DNA of 26,498 nucleotides from a virus. The stretch spans positions 1 to 26,498 of the IMG/VR virus record IMGVR_UViG_3300032516_000167. One strand, written 5' to 3'. The position numbers were made by a program, and so were the translations under genes. Below, piece by piece: positions 1 through 8,355 of this stretch. The notes under the pieces were generated by a model, which saw only the letters and a program-made list of their open reading frames with translations, ran no database searches and had not been told where the DNA came from. Position 1 is the stretch's first letter. The number at the start of each line of letters is the position of its first letter.

Positions 1-2144
1 GCGCCGATGGGCGTGACCTTGGTCTCGCCAACCGGAAGGGGCTCAGGCGCGGGCTCAGGCGGGGCCTTAGCAGGCTCAATGACCTGCGGGGTGATCTCCG
101 TAGCCTTGCCGGCCGGAACAGGCTGTGTGCGCTCCTGCGCGGCCGCAGCTTCGGTTTGGGCTTGAGCCTGCTGGCGGCGGGCCAAGACAGCCTCAGGCGT
201 CAGCATCGCGGCGTTCGTCGGCGCGTTTGGTGACACCTCCGCCGGCGCGCCCGTGACCATTGCCTCGGGCAGGCCTGGGCGGCCAGGGACAGGCGGGATC
301 TGCTGGCCGCCGCGCGTCCGCATGTCCGTCGGAGACCCGGTCGTCGCCGTCGGCTCGCCGACAGCGCGCACCAGGCCCGTTGGCTCGATGCCAGCGGGGG
401 GCGGCGCGCCGCCGGCGCCGGGGGTCGTTTCCCAGTTTGGAGTCAGTTCCTCGCCGGCCAGCGTTGGCGGCGGCGGCCGGCCGCCACGAGGTTGAGGGAT
501 CCCCTCAAACCCTTCACCCATCGTCGGCGGAACTTCTGGACCTTTGGGCACCGGCGCTTCGCGCTTTGCCTGCCGTTCAGCCAACCACTTGACGAAGCGC
601 GGCCCCGCCAGGTTGTAGAGTCCAGAACCCGCCCAGATGCCTGCCGTGGCGGGAAGGCTCACATTGGCCGCGCCGGCGCCGGCGATGAGTTGGCCCGCAC
701 GGTAGACCATCCCCCGCTCTGCCGTCAGCGAACTGGGCATCTCCTTGAGGATCTCCTGCCCCAGGCGCGCGTAGTCCCCGACCTCGCCGGCATCTCCCCG
801 GGCCATCCGGTTCTTCTTGGCCAGCGTGTTCGTGACAACGGACTTCAGCGCCGCGGGCGGGAAGTCTCCGTTCGGAAAACGTGACAGTAGGGGTTGCAGG
901 GTCTTGCTGATGGCATAGGACTTGCGCGCAGCAAGCAGCGCAGGCATGTCACCTTCTGGGGCATGTTCTGCCAGCGCATCGTCCAGTTGCTTCACCACCC
1001 GGTCGAGCGCATTGGCAAGGTCGCCTTTGGCTCCTCGTGCAGCGCGCTCCTGCGTCTGGATCTCGGTACGCAGTTTGCGCAACGTGGTCCCCGGCACAAC
1101 CCCACCGTTCTGGTCGGCTGCGGTCTTCAGATCAGCCGCCCATGACGCGACGACGCCCTGCACGTCTGGCGTGTCGTGGCGGGCTGCGCGGGCCAGATCC
1201 CCGAAGGTCTCATAGGGCACGTCCGTGCGGGCAGCAATCTCTCCGATGCGGGCGCCCGCAGCGTCCTGCAGATTGGCAAACGTATCGGAATCCAGAACGG
1301 TAGCGTCTGTGTTTGGGTCGATCAGTTTCGAGAGCCGCTTGCTGAAACCTTCACGACGGGCCTTGTTCAACGACGCGCCGCCGGCCAGGGGGACAGCTTC
1401 AGCGCCTTCGCCCAGCAGTTTCAGGAACCGGTTGCCGATGCCGGCATTGCCAGCCAACTGATGCGGGCTGACCGGGATGCCAGCTTCGGTTGCAGCCTGC
1501 ACATGCTTCAGGTTTGTCTTGCTGAGTTCGGGCAGCACGATATCGCCGGTCTTCTCGGCAGCGCGCCGGCCGACATCGCTGACGGCTTGCAGCGCTGGGG
1601 CCATGCCGCCCTCGGGGCCGAAATGCCGGACACCAGCCAACCCCGCCACCGCCGGCAACTGTTCCATCACCGGGTTGACGTACTGTTCGAGCAGTTGCTG
1701 CCCGTACTGCGACGGGGGCTGGTAGGTGACCTTGCTGAGTCTATTGGCGACGACCCCCTCCCCGCTAGTGAGTGGCGGAAGTTCTGCGTTTTTCGGGACG
1801 TTGCGTGACTGGCGGTCGATCATCGTCGTTACGCGACCCGTCAGTTCCCCGGCCCCCGTTGCCAGCGCTTCGAGTCCCCCGGCAGCAATTCCAGGCAGGA
1901 AGTTGGTGATGCCCGTGGCGACACTCAGCGCGGCCTGTACTGCACCTTCGACCTTCTGCCCGACGTTGAACTCGGGCGGGGGCGTCGGCGATGTCCGCGC
2001 GCCAGGCGCAACGGGAACCTGCCAGCCCGTGCCGGGCAAGCCGGGTTTCACACGGACAGCGGGGGCAGCGACTGGCGCGGTCGAGACGACATCCCAGTCG
2101 GATACCGGCTTCTCCTCGACGACATCCCACTCGGAAGCGGCCAT
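1..2144 (-). CDS. Very large virion protein, partial at left edge
   Basis: From ATG at 2144 the frame is open to the left edge with no stop in the codons I translated and spot-checked, giving at least 714 residues. An AGGTG site lies upstream. The N-terminus has two 11-residue units with WDVV (residues 4-14 and 15-25). A helical body follows from about residue 160 to 480, with LKHVQAATEAGIPVSPHQLA, GVVPGTTLRKLRTEIQTQER and LAARKSYAISKTLQPLL, a pattern I have seen in ejection and DNA-transfer proteins of phages. From about residue 520 it is Pro/Ala/Glu-rich and disordered. The C-terminus, where a lytic transglycosylase is sometimes found, lies outside the window. Confidence 0.8.
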   Translation of the reverse strand, partial: MAASEWDVVEEKPVSDWDVVSTAPVAAPAVRVKPGLPGTGWQVPVAPGARTSPTPPPEFNVGQKVEGAVQAALSVATGITNFLPGIAAGGLEALATGAGELTGRVTTMIDRQSRNVPKNAELPPLTSGEGVVANRLSKVTYQPPSQYGQQLLEQYVNPVMEQLPAVAGLAGVRHFGPEGGMAPALQAVSDVGRRAAEKTGDIVLPELSKTNLKHVQAATEAGIPVSPHQLAGNAGIGNRFLKLLGEGAEAVPLAGGASLNKARREGFSKRLSKLIDPNTDATVLDSDTFANLQDAAGARIGEIAARTDVPYETFGDLARAARHDTPDVQGVVASWAADLKTAADQNGGVVPGTTLRKLRTEIQTQERAARGAKGDLANALDRVVKQLDDALAEHAPEGDMPALLAARKSYAISKTLQPLLSRFPNGDFPPAALKSVVTNTLAKKNRMARGDAGEVGDYARLGQEILKEMPSSLTAERGMVYRAGQLIAGAGAANVSLPATAGIWAGSGLYNLAGPRFVKWLAERQAKREAPVPKGPEVPPTMGEGFEGIPQPRGGRPPPPTLAGEELTPNWETTPGAGGAPPPAGIEPTGLVRAVGEPTATTGSPTDMRTRGGQQIPPVPGRPGLPEAMVTGAPAEVSPNAPTNAAMLTPEAVLARRQQAQAQTEAAAAQERTQPVPAGKATEITPQVIEPAKAPPEPAPEPLPVGETKVTPIG
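2070..2135 (-). repeat. Two 33-base tandem units at start of the 714-aa CDS
   Basis: Residues 4-14 (SEWDVVEEKPV) and 15-25 (SDWDVVSTAPV) repeat. The first 18 bases of both DNA units differ at one position (TCCGAGTGGGAT versus TCCGACTGGGAT, then GTCGTC). Phage virion proteins with WDVV starts exist; the role is unknown. Confidence 0.8.
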
Positions 2145-4459
2145 TACTGCACCTGTACTGGTTGCCCGTTCTTCAGCGTCCAGCGTTGCTTATTCCCAAA
2201 CGTCGTGACCTGATTCTCCTTGAGTTGAGCGAGCGCGGCGGGCGGCAGTGCTACCGACGCAGCAGCGGCGGGCGCGGGCGCAGATACGGCGTTCAGCGCT
2301 GTGCCGACAGGGCCGGCCCTCGCGCGCTCTCGCTTGAGTGCAGCGATGTCACTGGTGGCACGCTCCACGGCAGATTCAAAGGGCTTGCGCTGTTCACTGT
2401 TCAGCGAGGGGGAAACACCGGCCAGATTCTTCTGTGCTTCGGCCAGACGTTGATTGGCCGCGGCGGTCTCATCATCGAGAATCCGGACCGACTCACTGTT
2501 TCTGTTCGCCTGATCACTCGGCGAGACACGCGACTCCGGTGCCGCGCGAGCCGCTGCGGCCGCGCCGGATTGCACTGGGCCTGTGGGCGCCGGCGGCGCC
2601 AGACGGCCCGGAATAAGGTCATCGACCACCGTGCGAGACTTCGGGGACAGCAGGTTCGGGTAGCCTGTAGTGGTCCCCATCCCGCGCTTCCACTGATCGT
2701 CAAGCGCGTCGATACGGGAGGCCAACAGATCGGCAGCAGTAGCCAGCGCCCCTTTCTGTGCTGCTGGCGACAGGTTGGAATTGAACTTTTCTTGCCAGTT
2801 GCGAGCTTCGATCTCCGACGCACCGACCTGACGGAACACGCGCATCAGTTCGTCACCAACAGCCGTCCGAGCAAGATCGACGTTGTTGACCCTTGGGTCT
2901 CCAAGTTCGCTGGCGACTGTATTTAGGACAGCGTTGACCTTCTTGATATCGTTGTTCTTCTGCGCCTCGAAGAGATCCTGCAAGGAAGCCAAGTGACCGA
3001 TGGCTGTGTTGATGGCAGTGACGTTGCGCGCGGCGACGCCAGACGTGAAGTCCTTGCGGACCCCTAGCTTCGTCGTGTAGTCTTGCTGGTTGTAGCCCGC
3101 GTCGAACTGCGCAACAGCGGCGGTGATTGCTTCACGCCTTCCGTTTCTGACGCTGACGTTCTCCATTTTCGACCGCCCTTCCACGATAGACCGTACTGTG
3201 GTCTGGTCTTGGGGCTCGAGCGTGGCAAGAAACTCTTGCCCGGTCTTCGTGAAGTCAGCCCCCGGCAGCAGTACCCCACCGCTCGCAGCCTTTGGCGGTG
3301 TCTTCCACAGTACGTCAGCGCGTGCCTTGAGAACGTCGATGTTCGCCCGGGTAGCTTCATCTTGCAGCGCGGTCGTGCGCTTCGGGGCGCCTGGGAAGAC
3401 GCCCATGTCTTGCATCTTCAGGGCGGCATCCGCATCCGTCATACCGTTCTCGACCGCGTACCGATGAATGGCCGTCATCTTCGCCGTTGTCTGATCCATC
3501 TTCAAACCGGCGCCCCGCGTTGTGGCGATAGCCCGCAGTCGATCAAGGTTGGCGTCGTTCTCAGCCTTTGTTTCCTTGCTGCCAGCAGCCAGCTTGGCGG
3601 CCAGTCCCGGGTGCCCGAACGCCGTATCGAGAGTGGACATGTGCCGCATACGCTCGATGGCCTGCTGGATGCTGATCGGAACGATCTTGCCCTCTACGCT
3701 GCCGTCATCGGTCATTGGGGCGTCATAGTGCAGGTTCTGTCCGTCGGGGCCGATCTGGTCTGTGACGACCCGAACGATAGGAAGCATTTGATCGGGGTCG
3801 CCTTCAGCCCCGTTCTGCGCCAGCGCGGGAACGGCGTCGACGATGCTCTTGGAAACGATGTTGCCGCCATGCGCGCTGGGCTGACCGATGCCGCGCTTGA
3901 GTTCTGGTGTCATCAGCACGTTGAGCGACCGCAGGGCCAACGGCATGTTGTTCGATGAAAGCGCGGTGTTCGCGTCCTTGATGGCCTGTGGAACTTGCGC
4001 CCACTCTTCGTCCTTCATCCCCGTCATGGCTGCGCGCATCCGGGCCAGATCAGCCCCCGATACCTGATTGATCTGAATATCACCGTTGAGCAGCCGTGCT
4101 GCCATATCCCTCTGCTGTTGCCGCCAACCCTGCGCGATCTTGAGCGCCTGCGCATGTCTGGAGCCCAGTTCAGGAGTGAGCGTGCCGCCACCGGCTTCAA
4201 GCATAGCGGCTTCTTTTTCCACATCCTCCAACTCCGCCGACGCGGCCTTCATCCCGAACTCGACGTTGGCACGCTCGTTGGCTTCTCCGGTAGTCTTCTC
4301 GAGGAACGTCTGGTGCCGTTGGGCGGCCGCATCCTGCGCCTGCTGCCGGCGATCGGCGATGTCTGTCCGCCGACGTGCGTCCGCCTCGGCGTCGGCCTTC
4401 AAGCCCATGCCGAAGCCGGACTCGATCCCCTGTACCGCTGCGTTGTAGATGCCGGCCAT
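2144..4459 (-). CDS. Large internal virion protein
   Basis: This 771-aa protein has a GAGG ribosome site that overlaps the previous stop. The N-terminal 20 residues are Gly/Ala-rich, then about 22-88 is a charged coiled coil (AEADARRRTDIADRRQQAQD). The middle is predominantly helical, with polar segments. The last residues LKENQVTTFGNKQRW and LKNGQPVQV match a C-terminal pattern I have seen in other phage internal virion proteins. No lysozyme, transglycosylase or protease motif is visible. The stop TAA shares one base with the next ATG (TAATG). It is likely a core protein ejected early in infection. Confidence 0.75.
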   Translation of the reverse strand: MAGIYNAAVQGIESGFGMGLKADAEADARRRTDIADRRQQAQDAAAQRHQTFLEKTTGEANERANVEFGMKAASAELEDVEKEAAMLEAGGGTLTPELGSRHAQALKIAQGWRQQQRDMAARLLNGDIQINQVSGADLARMRAAMTGMKDEEWAQVPQAIKDANTALSSNNMPLALRSLNVLMTPELKRGIGQPSAHGGNIVSKSIVDAVPALAQNGAEGDPDQMLPIVRVVTDQIGPDGQNLHYDAPMTDDGSVEGKIVPISIQQAIERMRHMSTLDTAFGHPGLAAKLAAGSKETKAENDANLDRLRAIATTRGAGLKMDQTTAKMTAIHRYAVENGMTDADAALKMQDMGVFPGAPKRTTALQDEATRANIDVLKARADVLWKTPPKAASGGVLLPGADFTKTGQEFLATLEPQDQTTVRSIVEGRSKMENVSVRNGRREAITAAVAQFDAGYNQQDYTTKLGVRKDFTSGVAARNVTAINTAIGHLASLQDLFEAQKNNDIKKVNAVLNTVASELGDPRVNNVDLARTAVGDELMRVFRQVGASEIEARNWQEKFNSNLSPAAQKGALATAADLLASRIDALDDQWKRGMGTTTGYPNLLSPKSRTVVDDLIPGRLAPPAPTGPVQSGAAAAARAAPESRVSPSDQANRNSESVRILDDETAAANQRLAEAQKNLAGVSPSLNSEQRKPFESAVERATSDIAALKRERARAGPVGTALNAVSAPAPAAAASVALPPAALAQLKENQVTTFGNKQRWTLKNGQPVQVQ

Positions 4460-4468
4460 GTTGGTTCC

Positions 4469-4786
4469 TCAGTGGCTGAACAGGCCGCCGGCCAGCGCAC
4501 CGAGCGCACCGCCGATCAGGGCGCCGATCGGGCCGCCAGCGGTGCCGTAGCTGGCGCCCATCGCCATGCCGCCCATCGCGCCCAGCGTCGAGCCCAACTG
4601 GATCTTGCCCTGCTTCTCGGCCTGCGCGTTCTGCTCGTTCGCGATCTTGCGCTTGTTTTCTTGTTCGGCCGCACTGCCCAGTTCGAGCATCGCCTGCCGC
4701 TTCTGGTCAGTGCCGTAGCTGGCCAGCGATGCGCCGATGCCGTAGCCTTCACCGCCGAAGCCACCTCGAGGTGCGAAGTTGGGCAT
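4469..4786 (-). CDS. Glycine-zipper ejection-type protein
   Basis: This 105-aa protein is read from ATG at 4786, one base after the previous stop with GGAGG nine bases upstream. A longer reading from 4831 would overlap the preceding gene. Residues 1-20 are Gly-rich, residues 27-62 a charged helix (QKRQAMLELGSAAEQENKRK) that reads as coiled coil, and residues 65-103 a Gly/Ala/Met hydrophobic segment (STLGAMGGMAMGASYGT, then PIGALIGGALGALAGG). The GxxxG spacing is a glycine zipper, a membrane-inserting pattern. In podoviruses such small proteins help form the DNA ejection channel, so that role is likely but inferred. Confidence 0.75.
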   Translation of the reverse strand: MPNFAPRGGFGGEGYGIGASLASYGTDQKRQAMLELGSAAEQENKRKIANEQNAQAEKQGKIQLGSTLGAMGGMAMGASYGTAGGPIGALIGGALGALAGGLFSH

Positions 4787-4787
4787 G

Positions 4788-5324
4788 TCAGCCTCCCATG
4801 TTCTGACCAGCGATCGGGGCGGGATTCCCAAGGATCGAGGACTGCCGGTTCCTTGTGATCAGACCCGCCATGTTCTGCGCACCCACGTCGGCGAGTGATT
4901 TGCTCAGGCCATAGGACTTCTGCTGCGCCTGCTGCTGCTCGGGGGTCAACGTGACACCCAGGCCCGCCAGGTGGCGCGCTGTAGCCCCTTGCTGCGCATT
5001 GAACGAGTCGTTGACGTTAGTGCTGGCCTGTGCCATCGCTGTCGTCGCCACGGCGGGATCCGTGGCGTACTTGATCAACTGGTTCTCGATCGGCACGAAG
5101 GTGCTGACGTAGGTCGCCCACTGGTCGCGTGTGAGCGCCGCGTAGGTGTCGCCGGCGTAGGTCTTCGACGACGTGTTGACGCCGTAGATGTTGTTCGTGC
5201 CTTCGGGCTGCGAACTCTTTTTGCCGAAAGCACTGGGGATGATCGCGCCAGTCAACCCCTTCAGGACGTTATTGCTGCCACCGCCAGCGACTGCTGGCGT
5301 GACATAGGAGAGAGGATCGACCAT
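4788..5324 (-). CDS. Putative internal virion (ejection) protein
   Basis: This 178-aa protein is preceded by AGGAGG and starts one base after the previous stop (GGAGGCTGACATG). Residues 1-60 are Gly/Ser/Asn-rich and flexible. Residues about 63-160 are helical (LTRDQWATYVSTFVPIENQL, then AMAQASTNVNDSFNAQQG, then LTPEQQQAQQKSYGLSK). The helical pattern with YxxxxxPxxxxL and a following FxAQQ resembles the upstream gene, so the pair may be diverged duplicates. It has no catalytic motif. Likely packaged in the capsid and ejected. Confidence 0.7.
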   Translation of the reverse strand: MVDPLSYVTPAVAGGGSNNVLKGLTGAIIPSAFGKKSSQPEGTNNIYGVNTSSKTYAGDTYAALTRDQWATYVSTFVPIENQLIKYATDPAVATTAMAQASTNVNDSFNAQQGATARHLAGLGVTLTPEQQQAQQKSYGLSKSLADVGAQNMAGLITRNRQSSILGNPAPIAGQNMGG

Positions 5325-5325
5325 G

Positions 5326-5991
5326 TCAGCCTCCTGCCCAAGCAGACGGGTTGTTCACCCGAGACCCATCGGGACCGGTGTAGCCTCCCGGAACCGAGCC
5401 AAAACCTGTGGGCGCTGATGGCTGGCCTAAAGCCTTGAACCCCTGCTGCATCCCATAGCCGGCGAACTGCGCTCCCAAGCCAACCTGAGTCGCCCGAGTC
5501 TGCGCCGCTATCGATGCGTCCGACGCTGCCTGCGCGCCACTCATCGACGCCTGCTCGGCCAACTGGTTGCCGACCTGCACGCGCTCGCCGCGGCCCGTCG
5601 CCATGAGAGAGGCGAGTCCCTTGGTGTAGGCGTCATCGACCTGCTGGTCAGCCATCGTGATGCCCAGTCCGCGAGACTTGGCTTTGTCTTCGCCGACCCC
5701 CGTGGCAGCCATGTCGAAGCTGCCGGATCCAGGCATCGCGCCAGCATTGGTGCGAGCGGACTCCACCTTCTTCTGCGCAGCGTCGAACGCGATCGCGTTG
5801 TCGGTGGTCGCGCGTCCGGTGGCGCCGAGACGCTCTTGGGAACCCGGCTTGCCCATCGACTGAATCTGCTCCGACAAGCGCTGCTGGACGGGAAGCCAGC
5901 GCTGCTTGTAGTCCGCCATGAGGTTCATGGCGTGCTCGACCTGAGCTCGCTGTTGCGGGGTCTCCGCGATCTGCCCTTTTCCGCCACTCAT
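5326..5991 (-). CDS. Putative internal virion (ejection) protein, helical
   Basis: The 221 residues are read from ATG at 5991 (MSGGKGQIAETP), which overlaps the preceding stop as ATGA and has GAGGG nine bases upstream. The frame is open further upstream but there it lies inside the previous gene. The sequence is mostly helical and Ala/Gln/Met-rich: EHAMNLMADYKQRWLPVQQRL (about 19-39), then AIAFDAAQKKVESARTNAG, and a Gly/Ala region QAASDASIAAQTRATQVGLG. It has no signal peptide. Position and composition match internal core proteins of podoviruses that are ejected with DNA. It shows weak similarity to the next gene. Confidence 0.7.
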   Translation of the reverse strand: MSGGKGQIAETPQQRAQVEHAMNLMADYKQRWLPVQQRLSEQIQSMGKPGSQERLGATGRATTDNAIAFDAAQKKVESARTNAGAMPGSGSFDMAATGVGEDKAKSRGLGITMADQQVDDAYTKGLASLMATGRGERVQVGNQLAEQASMSGAQAASDASIAAQTRATQVGLGAQFAGYGMQQGFKALGQPSAPTGFGSVPGGYTGPDGSRVNNPSAWAGG

Positions 5992-6377
5992 CGTGTCGCC
6001 CTCACGAACTCGTCCGATCCGCGACGGTGCCATGCTGGCCTGAGCCGTCGTCCCCAACCTCTGCGCCTTGACTGGAAGGCAATTTGGCTGGCGCCCAGAT
6101 CGAACGCGATGTGATCGAGTTCGGCGTCCTGCCTCTCGTATGCGCCGTGCCTGAAGGCCACGCCTAGCCACACGAAAAGCTCAAGAGCGTCCCCGTGGTA
6201 GCGGAGGTCGAAGACGAGCATCCCGTCCTCGCACGCCACGCACATTACTTGCTCTGCGGCGCATTTTGCCTCAAGTTCCCTGATTTCGGAAGCGGTCGCG
6301 ATGCCGGGGCGCAGATTGGCGCAGGCGTGCCCGATGAAGCGCGGCTCCTCGATGGTGAATGCGGTGTTGGAGATCAC
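5988..6377 (-). CDS. Putative internal virion protein, GNAT-like pattern
   Basis: This 129-aa protein starts at GTG (6377), seven bases after the preceding stop, without a clear ribosome site. Its middle (EDGMLVFDLRYHGDALELFV) is beta. The C-terminal half has an acidic helix ELDHIAFDLGASQIAFQSRR and GWGRRLRPAW, resembling the phage internal virion proteins that look like acyltransferases (T7 gp13 type); no acetyl-CoA motif is complete. The end overlaps the next gene as ATGA. The first gene of the ejection block, it may chaperone or be packaged with the others. Alternative: an unrelated small conserved phage protein. Confidence 0.65.
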   Translation of the reverse strand: MISNTAFTIEEPRFIGHACANLRPGIATASEIRELEAKCAAEQVMCVACEDGMLVFDLRYHGDALELFVWLGVAFRHGAYERQDAELDHIAFDLGASQIAFQSRRRGWGRRLRPAWHRRGSDEFVRATR

Positions 6378-6384
6378 GGTTCAA

Positions 6385-7224
6385 TCACGCATACGAACGG
6401 GGGGTGAAAGATCCGCTGTATTTCTGCGTTCCCTTGCAGATAGCAACTTCACCAAATAGAGCAGATATGCGACAGGTTCTAAAAGATGAATTCCCTATTG
6501 TCATAGCTCTGGTGGCCTGTAAGTCGACGGCAGTAGAGTTTGAACTTTCCTGGTTACCGTTGACAAACTGAAGTAAATTCCCCGTGGTGGCGGGTGAAGA
6601 CCACGCTAAACTGTAGTCTGTCGTGTCAACGATCGACGCCCCCGTATCTCCGATAACAGATGTTCCGTTAAACCAAGAAATATGGTGTGGAACGGGACTG
6701 TTTATTCCGCAAGCGTGCGGCGTGCTAACACTGGGTCTAAAATCTACAACCGAGTTAAAGTGCGTTGTTTGGAGCCCGTTAGTATGCAGAAAAACTTCCA
6801 CCGTCCACGGAGCTGTGCCAAATCCAAACACTGCATCTGACGCCGCGGTTAAGAATACGTCATCGTTAGGGAAGTCCATACAGGGGTGTCCGTGAAACAG
6901 AAGCAGCGATCCCCCTACAGCCATTATCGGTTGAAAATTGGCAGTAGCTTGAGTTGCATCCTTTCCACTGCCTGATTGGTCATACCACGTTACTACGGCC
7001 AGCCCCTCCCCACCGGTAATCAAGGAGTGCAATGTGCTGGTATCACACCACCCATTAGCGTCAAAACCTACGTTCGTTTCAGTATTGGTTGAAGTATTCC
7101 GAACCTTCACACAAAAGCCAGCATAATCAGACTTGCGCTTACGCATGCTGTAGAGAGACGTTGGCCAAAACGGGTCTAAGTACCCCGCAGTGGCACCTAC
7201 GAACATATACGGATCGATAATCAC
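6385..7224 (-). CDS. Tail protein with arabinofuranosidase B/LamG-like domain
   Basis: This 279-aa protein has the pattern of the catalytic-domain family of alpha-L-arabinofuranosidase B: YSMRKRKSDYAGFCVKVRN (24-42), FDANGWCDTSTLHSLITGG, then VVTWYDQSGSGKDATQATAN (78-97). Phages often use this concanavalin-like fold on tail tips. I cannot place the enzyme's catalytic acids with confidence, and binding rather than cleavage is more likely. The C-terminal half (FGFGTAPWTVEVFLHT, SALFGEVAICKG) completes a jelly-roll. The gene is AT-richer than most of the window (27/60 G+C in the line at 6481). It is probably the distal receptor-binding protein. It overlaps the gene before it by ATGA. Confidence 0.75.
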   Translation of the reverse strand: MIIDPYMFVGATAGYLDPFWPTSLYSMRKRKSDYAGFCVKVRNTSTNTETNVGFDANGWCDTSTLHSLITGGEGLAVVTWYDQSGSGKDATQATANFQPIMAVGGSLLLFHGHPCMDFPNDDVFLTAASDAVFGFGTAPWTVEVFLHTNGLQTTHFNSVVDFRPSVSTPHACGINSPVPHHISWFNGTSVIGDTGASIVDTTDYSLAWSSPATTGNLLQFVNGNQESSNSTAVDLQATRAMTIGNSSFRTCRISALFGEVAICKGTQKYSGSFTPRSYA

Positions 7225-7904
7225 GGCTTGGTCCCTATCAACGTGACCTTGAGACCGGCACCCGCAATAGTCGATCCGACGGCATCGATGTCGACGGTTA
7301 TCTCTGCATCATCCGCAATCGCTGAATCGCTGATAACTGGAGGCGTGGCTGCGGTCACCGTCGTCTTTTCCGACGCGTCGAAGGTCAGCTTCGTCGATAT
7401 CACGGAAGTTCCACTCTCATTGACGTCCACTGTCAGCAGCGTGCCGCCGGTAGGCGCTGTCGTAACTGAAGCCCGAACCGCGGTGAGCGTAAAAGCGTAG
7501 GGCGCACGAAAGGTGACCTTCGCCACGCCGGTCGTCAGCGCGGTCGTCTCATCGCTGCACGCCACCTGAATCAATACGGGTTCTACGGCATCTGGGGGTG
7601 TAGACGCCCATGTCGTTCCGTTCGACGTGAGCACATTTCCCGTCGTGCCCGGTGCCACGAAAGTGGGCGTTCCAGTTGCGTTGCCCAGCATCACGTTGTT
7701 GGCGGTGAGCGTAGCCAGACCCGTACCGCCGTGAATGACCGGCAGCAGCCCGGTAACGCCGGCGCTCAGGTCTACGATTCCAGCGAGGTCAGCGATAGCA
7801 CGCGTCGTTGTCTGGATGGTCAGACCACTCGCCGTCTGAACAGGGACACTCTCGTCGCCATTGAGGCCGCCGCTCTGTGTCGGTAATCCGTGAATGGTCG
7901 GCAT
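7221..7904 (-). CDS. Tail fibre/tip protein with beta-sandwich C-terminus
   Basis: This 227-aa protein has an N-terminal stalk (PVQTASGLTIQTTTRAIADL) with the VIHGGTGLATLTANNVMLGN motif (about 55-74) typical of phage fibres, and TGNVLTSNGTTWAS. Residues about 110-225 form a beta domain, LIQVACSDETTALTTGVAKV and VRASVTTAPTGGTLLTVDVN, then ITVDIDAVG and GLKVTLIG. I recognise this domain from many phage tail proteins, where it is thought to be a receptor-facing or trimer domain. The start follows a GAGCCTGACATG junction, one base after the previous stop, and the end overlaps the next ATG. Confidence 0.8.
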   Translation of the reverse strand: MPTIHGLPTQSGGLNGDESVPVQTASGLTIQTTTRAIADLAGIVDLSAGVTGLLPVIHGGTGLATLTANNVMLGNATGTPTFVAPGTTGNVLTSNGTTWASTPPDAVEPVLIQVACSDETTALTTGVAKVTFRAPYAFTLTAVRASVTTAPTGGTLLTVDVNESGTSVISTKLTFDASEKTTVTAATPPVISDSAIADDAEITVDIDAVGSTIAGAGLKVTLIGTKP

Positions 7905-7905
7905 G

Positions 7906-8355
7906 TCAGGCTCCGGTGAAGATTTCGCGGCCGGCGTCTGTCAAGAATACCCGGCCTGTATCGTCGTATAGCATCCCATCAAGATCAGTCGGAACTGTTG
8001 CCGCAATCAGCGGGTTTCCGAGTACGCCATCCGGGTAGGTTATCGTGATGTTGGCCCCGGCCTGCAGCGTGCGGACGATAAGTGCTGCGCCGCTGTGCAC
8101 GACCAGACCATCTCCCCCCGCCATCAGTGCTGTCAACGCCGCATTCGCAGCTTCAGGAGCCGGTATGGCGGCGATCTGCGCTTGCAACGCGGCAAGAATT
8201 GCCGCTGTGGTGCTGGACGTCCCGCTGCTTGTAGACAGCGAGTTGATCAGCCCCTCGATGATCTCGATTCGACGCCGCGTGTTGATGACCGCGGACTGAA
8301 GCGCCCGCAAATCGACCTGATTCGGCGTGGTGATCGAAGGGGCACCGAGGCTCAT
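7906..8355 (-). CDS. Tail fibre-type protein, coiled coil plus beta tail
   Basis: This 149-aa protein has a helical N-terminal third (residues 13-42, DLRALQSAVINTRRRIEIIE) that reads as a coiled coil. A low-complexity Ser/Thr/Ala stretch follows. A beta segment then carries LQAGANITITYPDGVLGNPLIAA (about 96-118), a motif common in phage tail fibres and needle/tip proteins. It ends YDDTGRVFLTDAGREIFTGA. A GGAG site precedes the ATG, which overlaps the upstream TGA. Likely a short tail-fibre or fibre-connector subunit; no enzyme motif. Confidence 0.75.
   Translation of the reverse strand: MSLGAPSITTPNQVDLRALQSAVINTRRRIEIIEGLINSLSTSSGTSSTTAAILAALQAQIAAIPAPEAANAALTALMAGGDGLVVHSGAALIVRTLQAGANITITYPDGVLGNPLIAATVPTDLDGMLYDDTGRVFLTDAGREIFTGA

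Noticed and set aside
1991-2926. Plus-strand 311-aa and other long plus-strand frames (for example 8550-9866, 14361-15440, 15751-16617)
   Set aside because: They overlap well-supported minus-strand genes, are rich in Arg/His/Ala as expected of reverse reading of GC-rich codons, and show no family motif.
5992-6171. Upstream start of the 221-aa ejection protein (giving 281 aa)
   Set aside because: The extra 60 residues lie inside the preceding gene and are Arg-rich shadow sequence; ATG 5991 forms an ATGA overlap with a good ribosome site.
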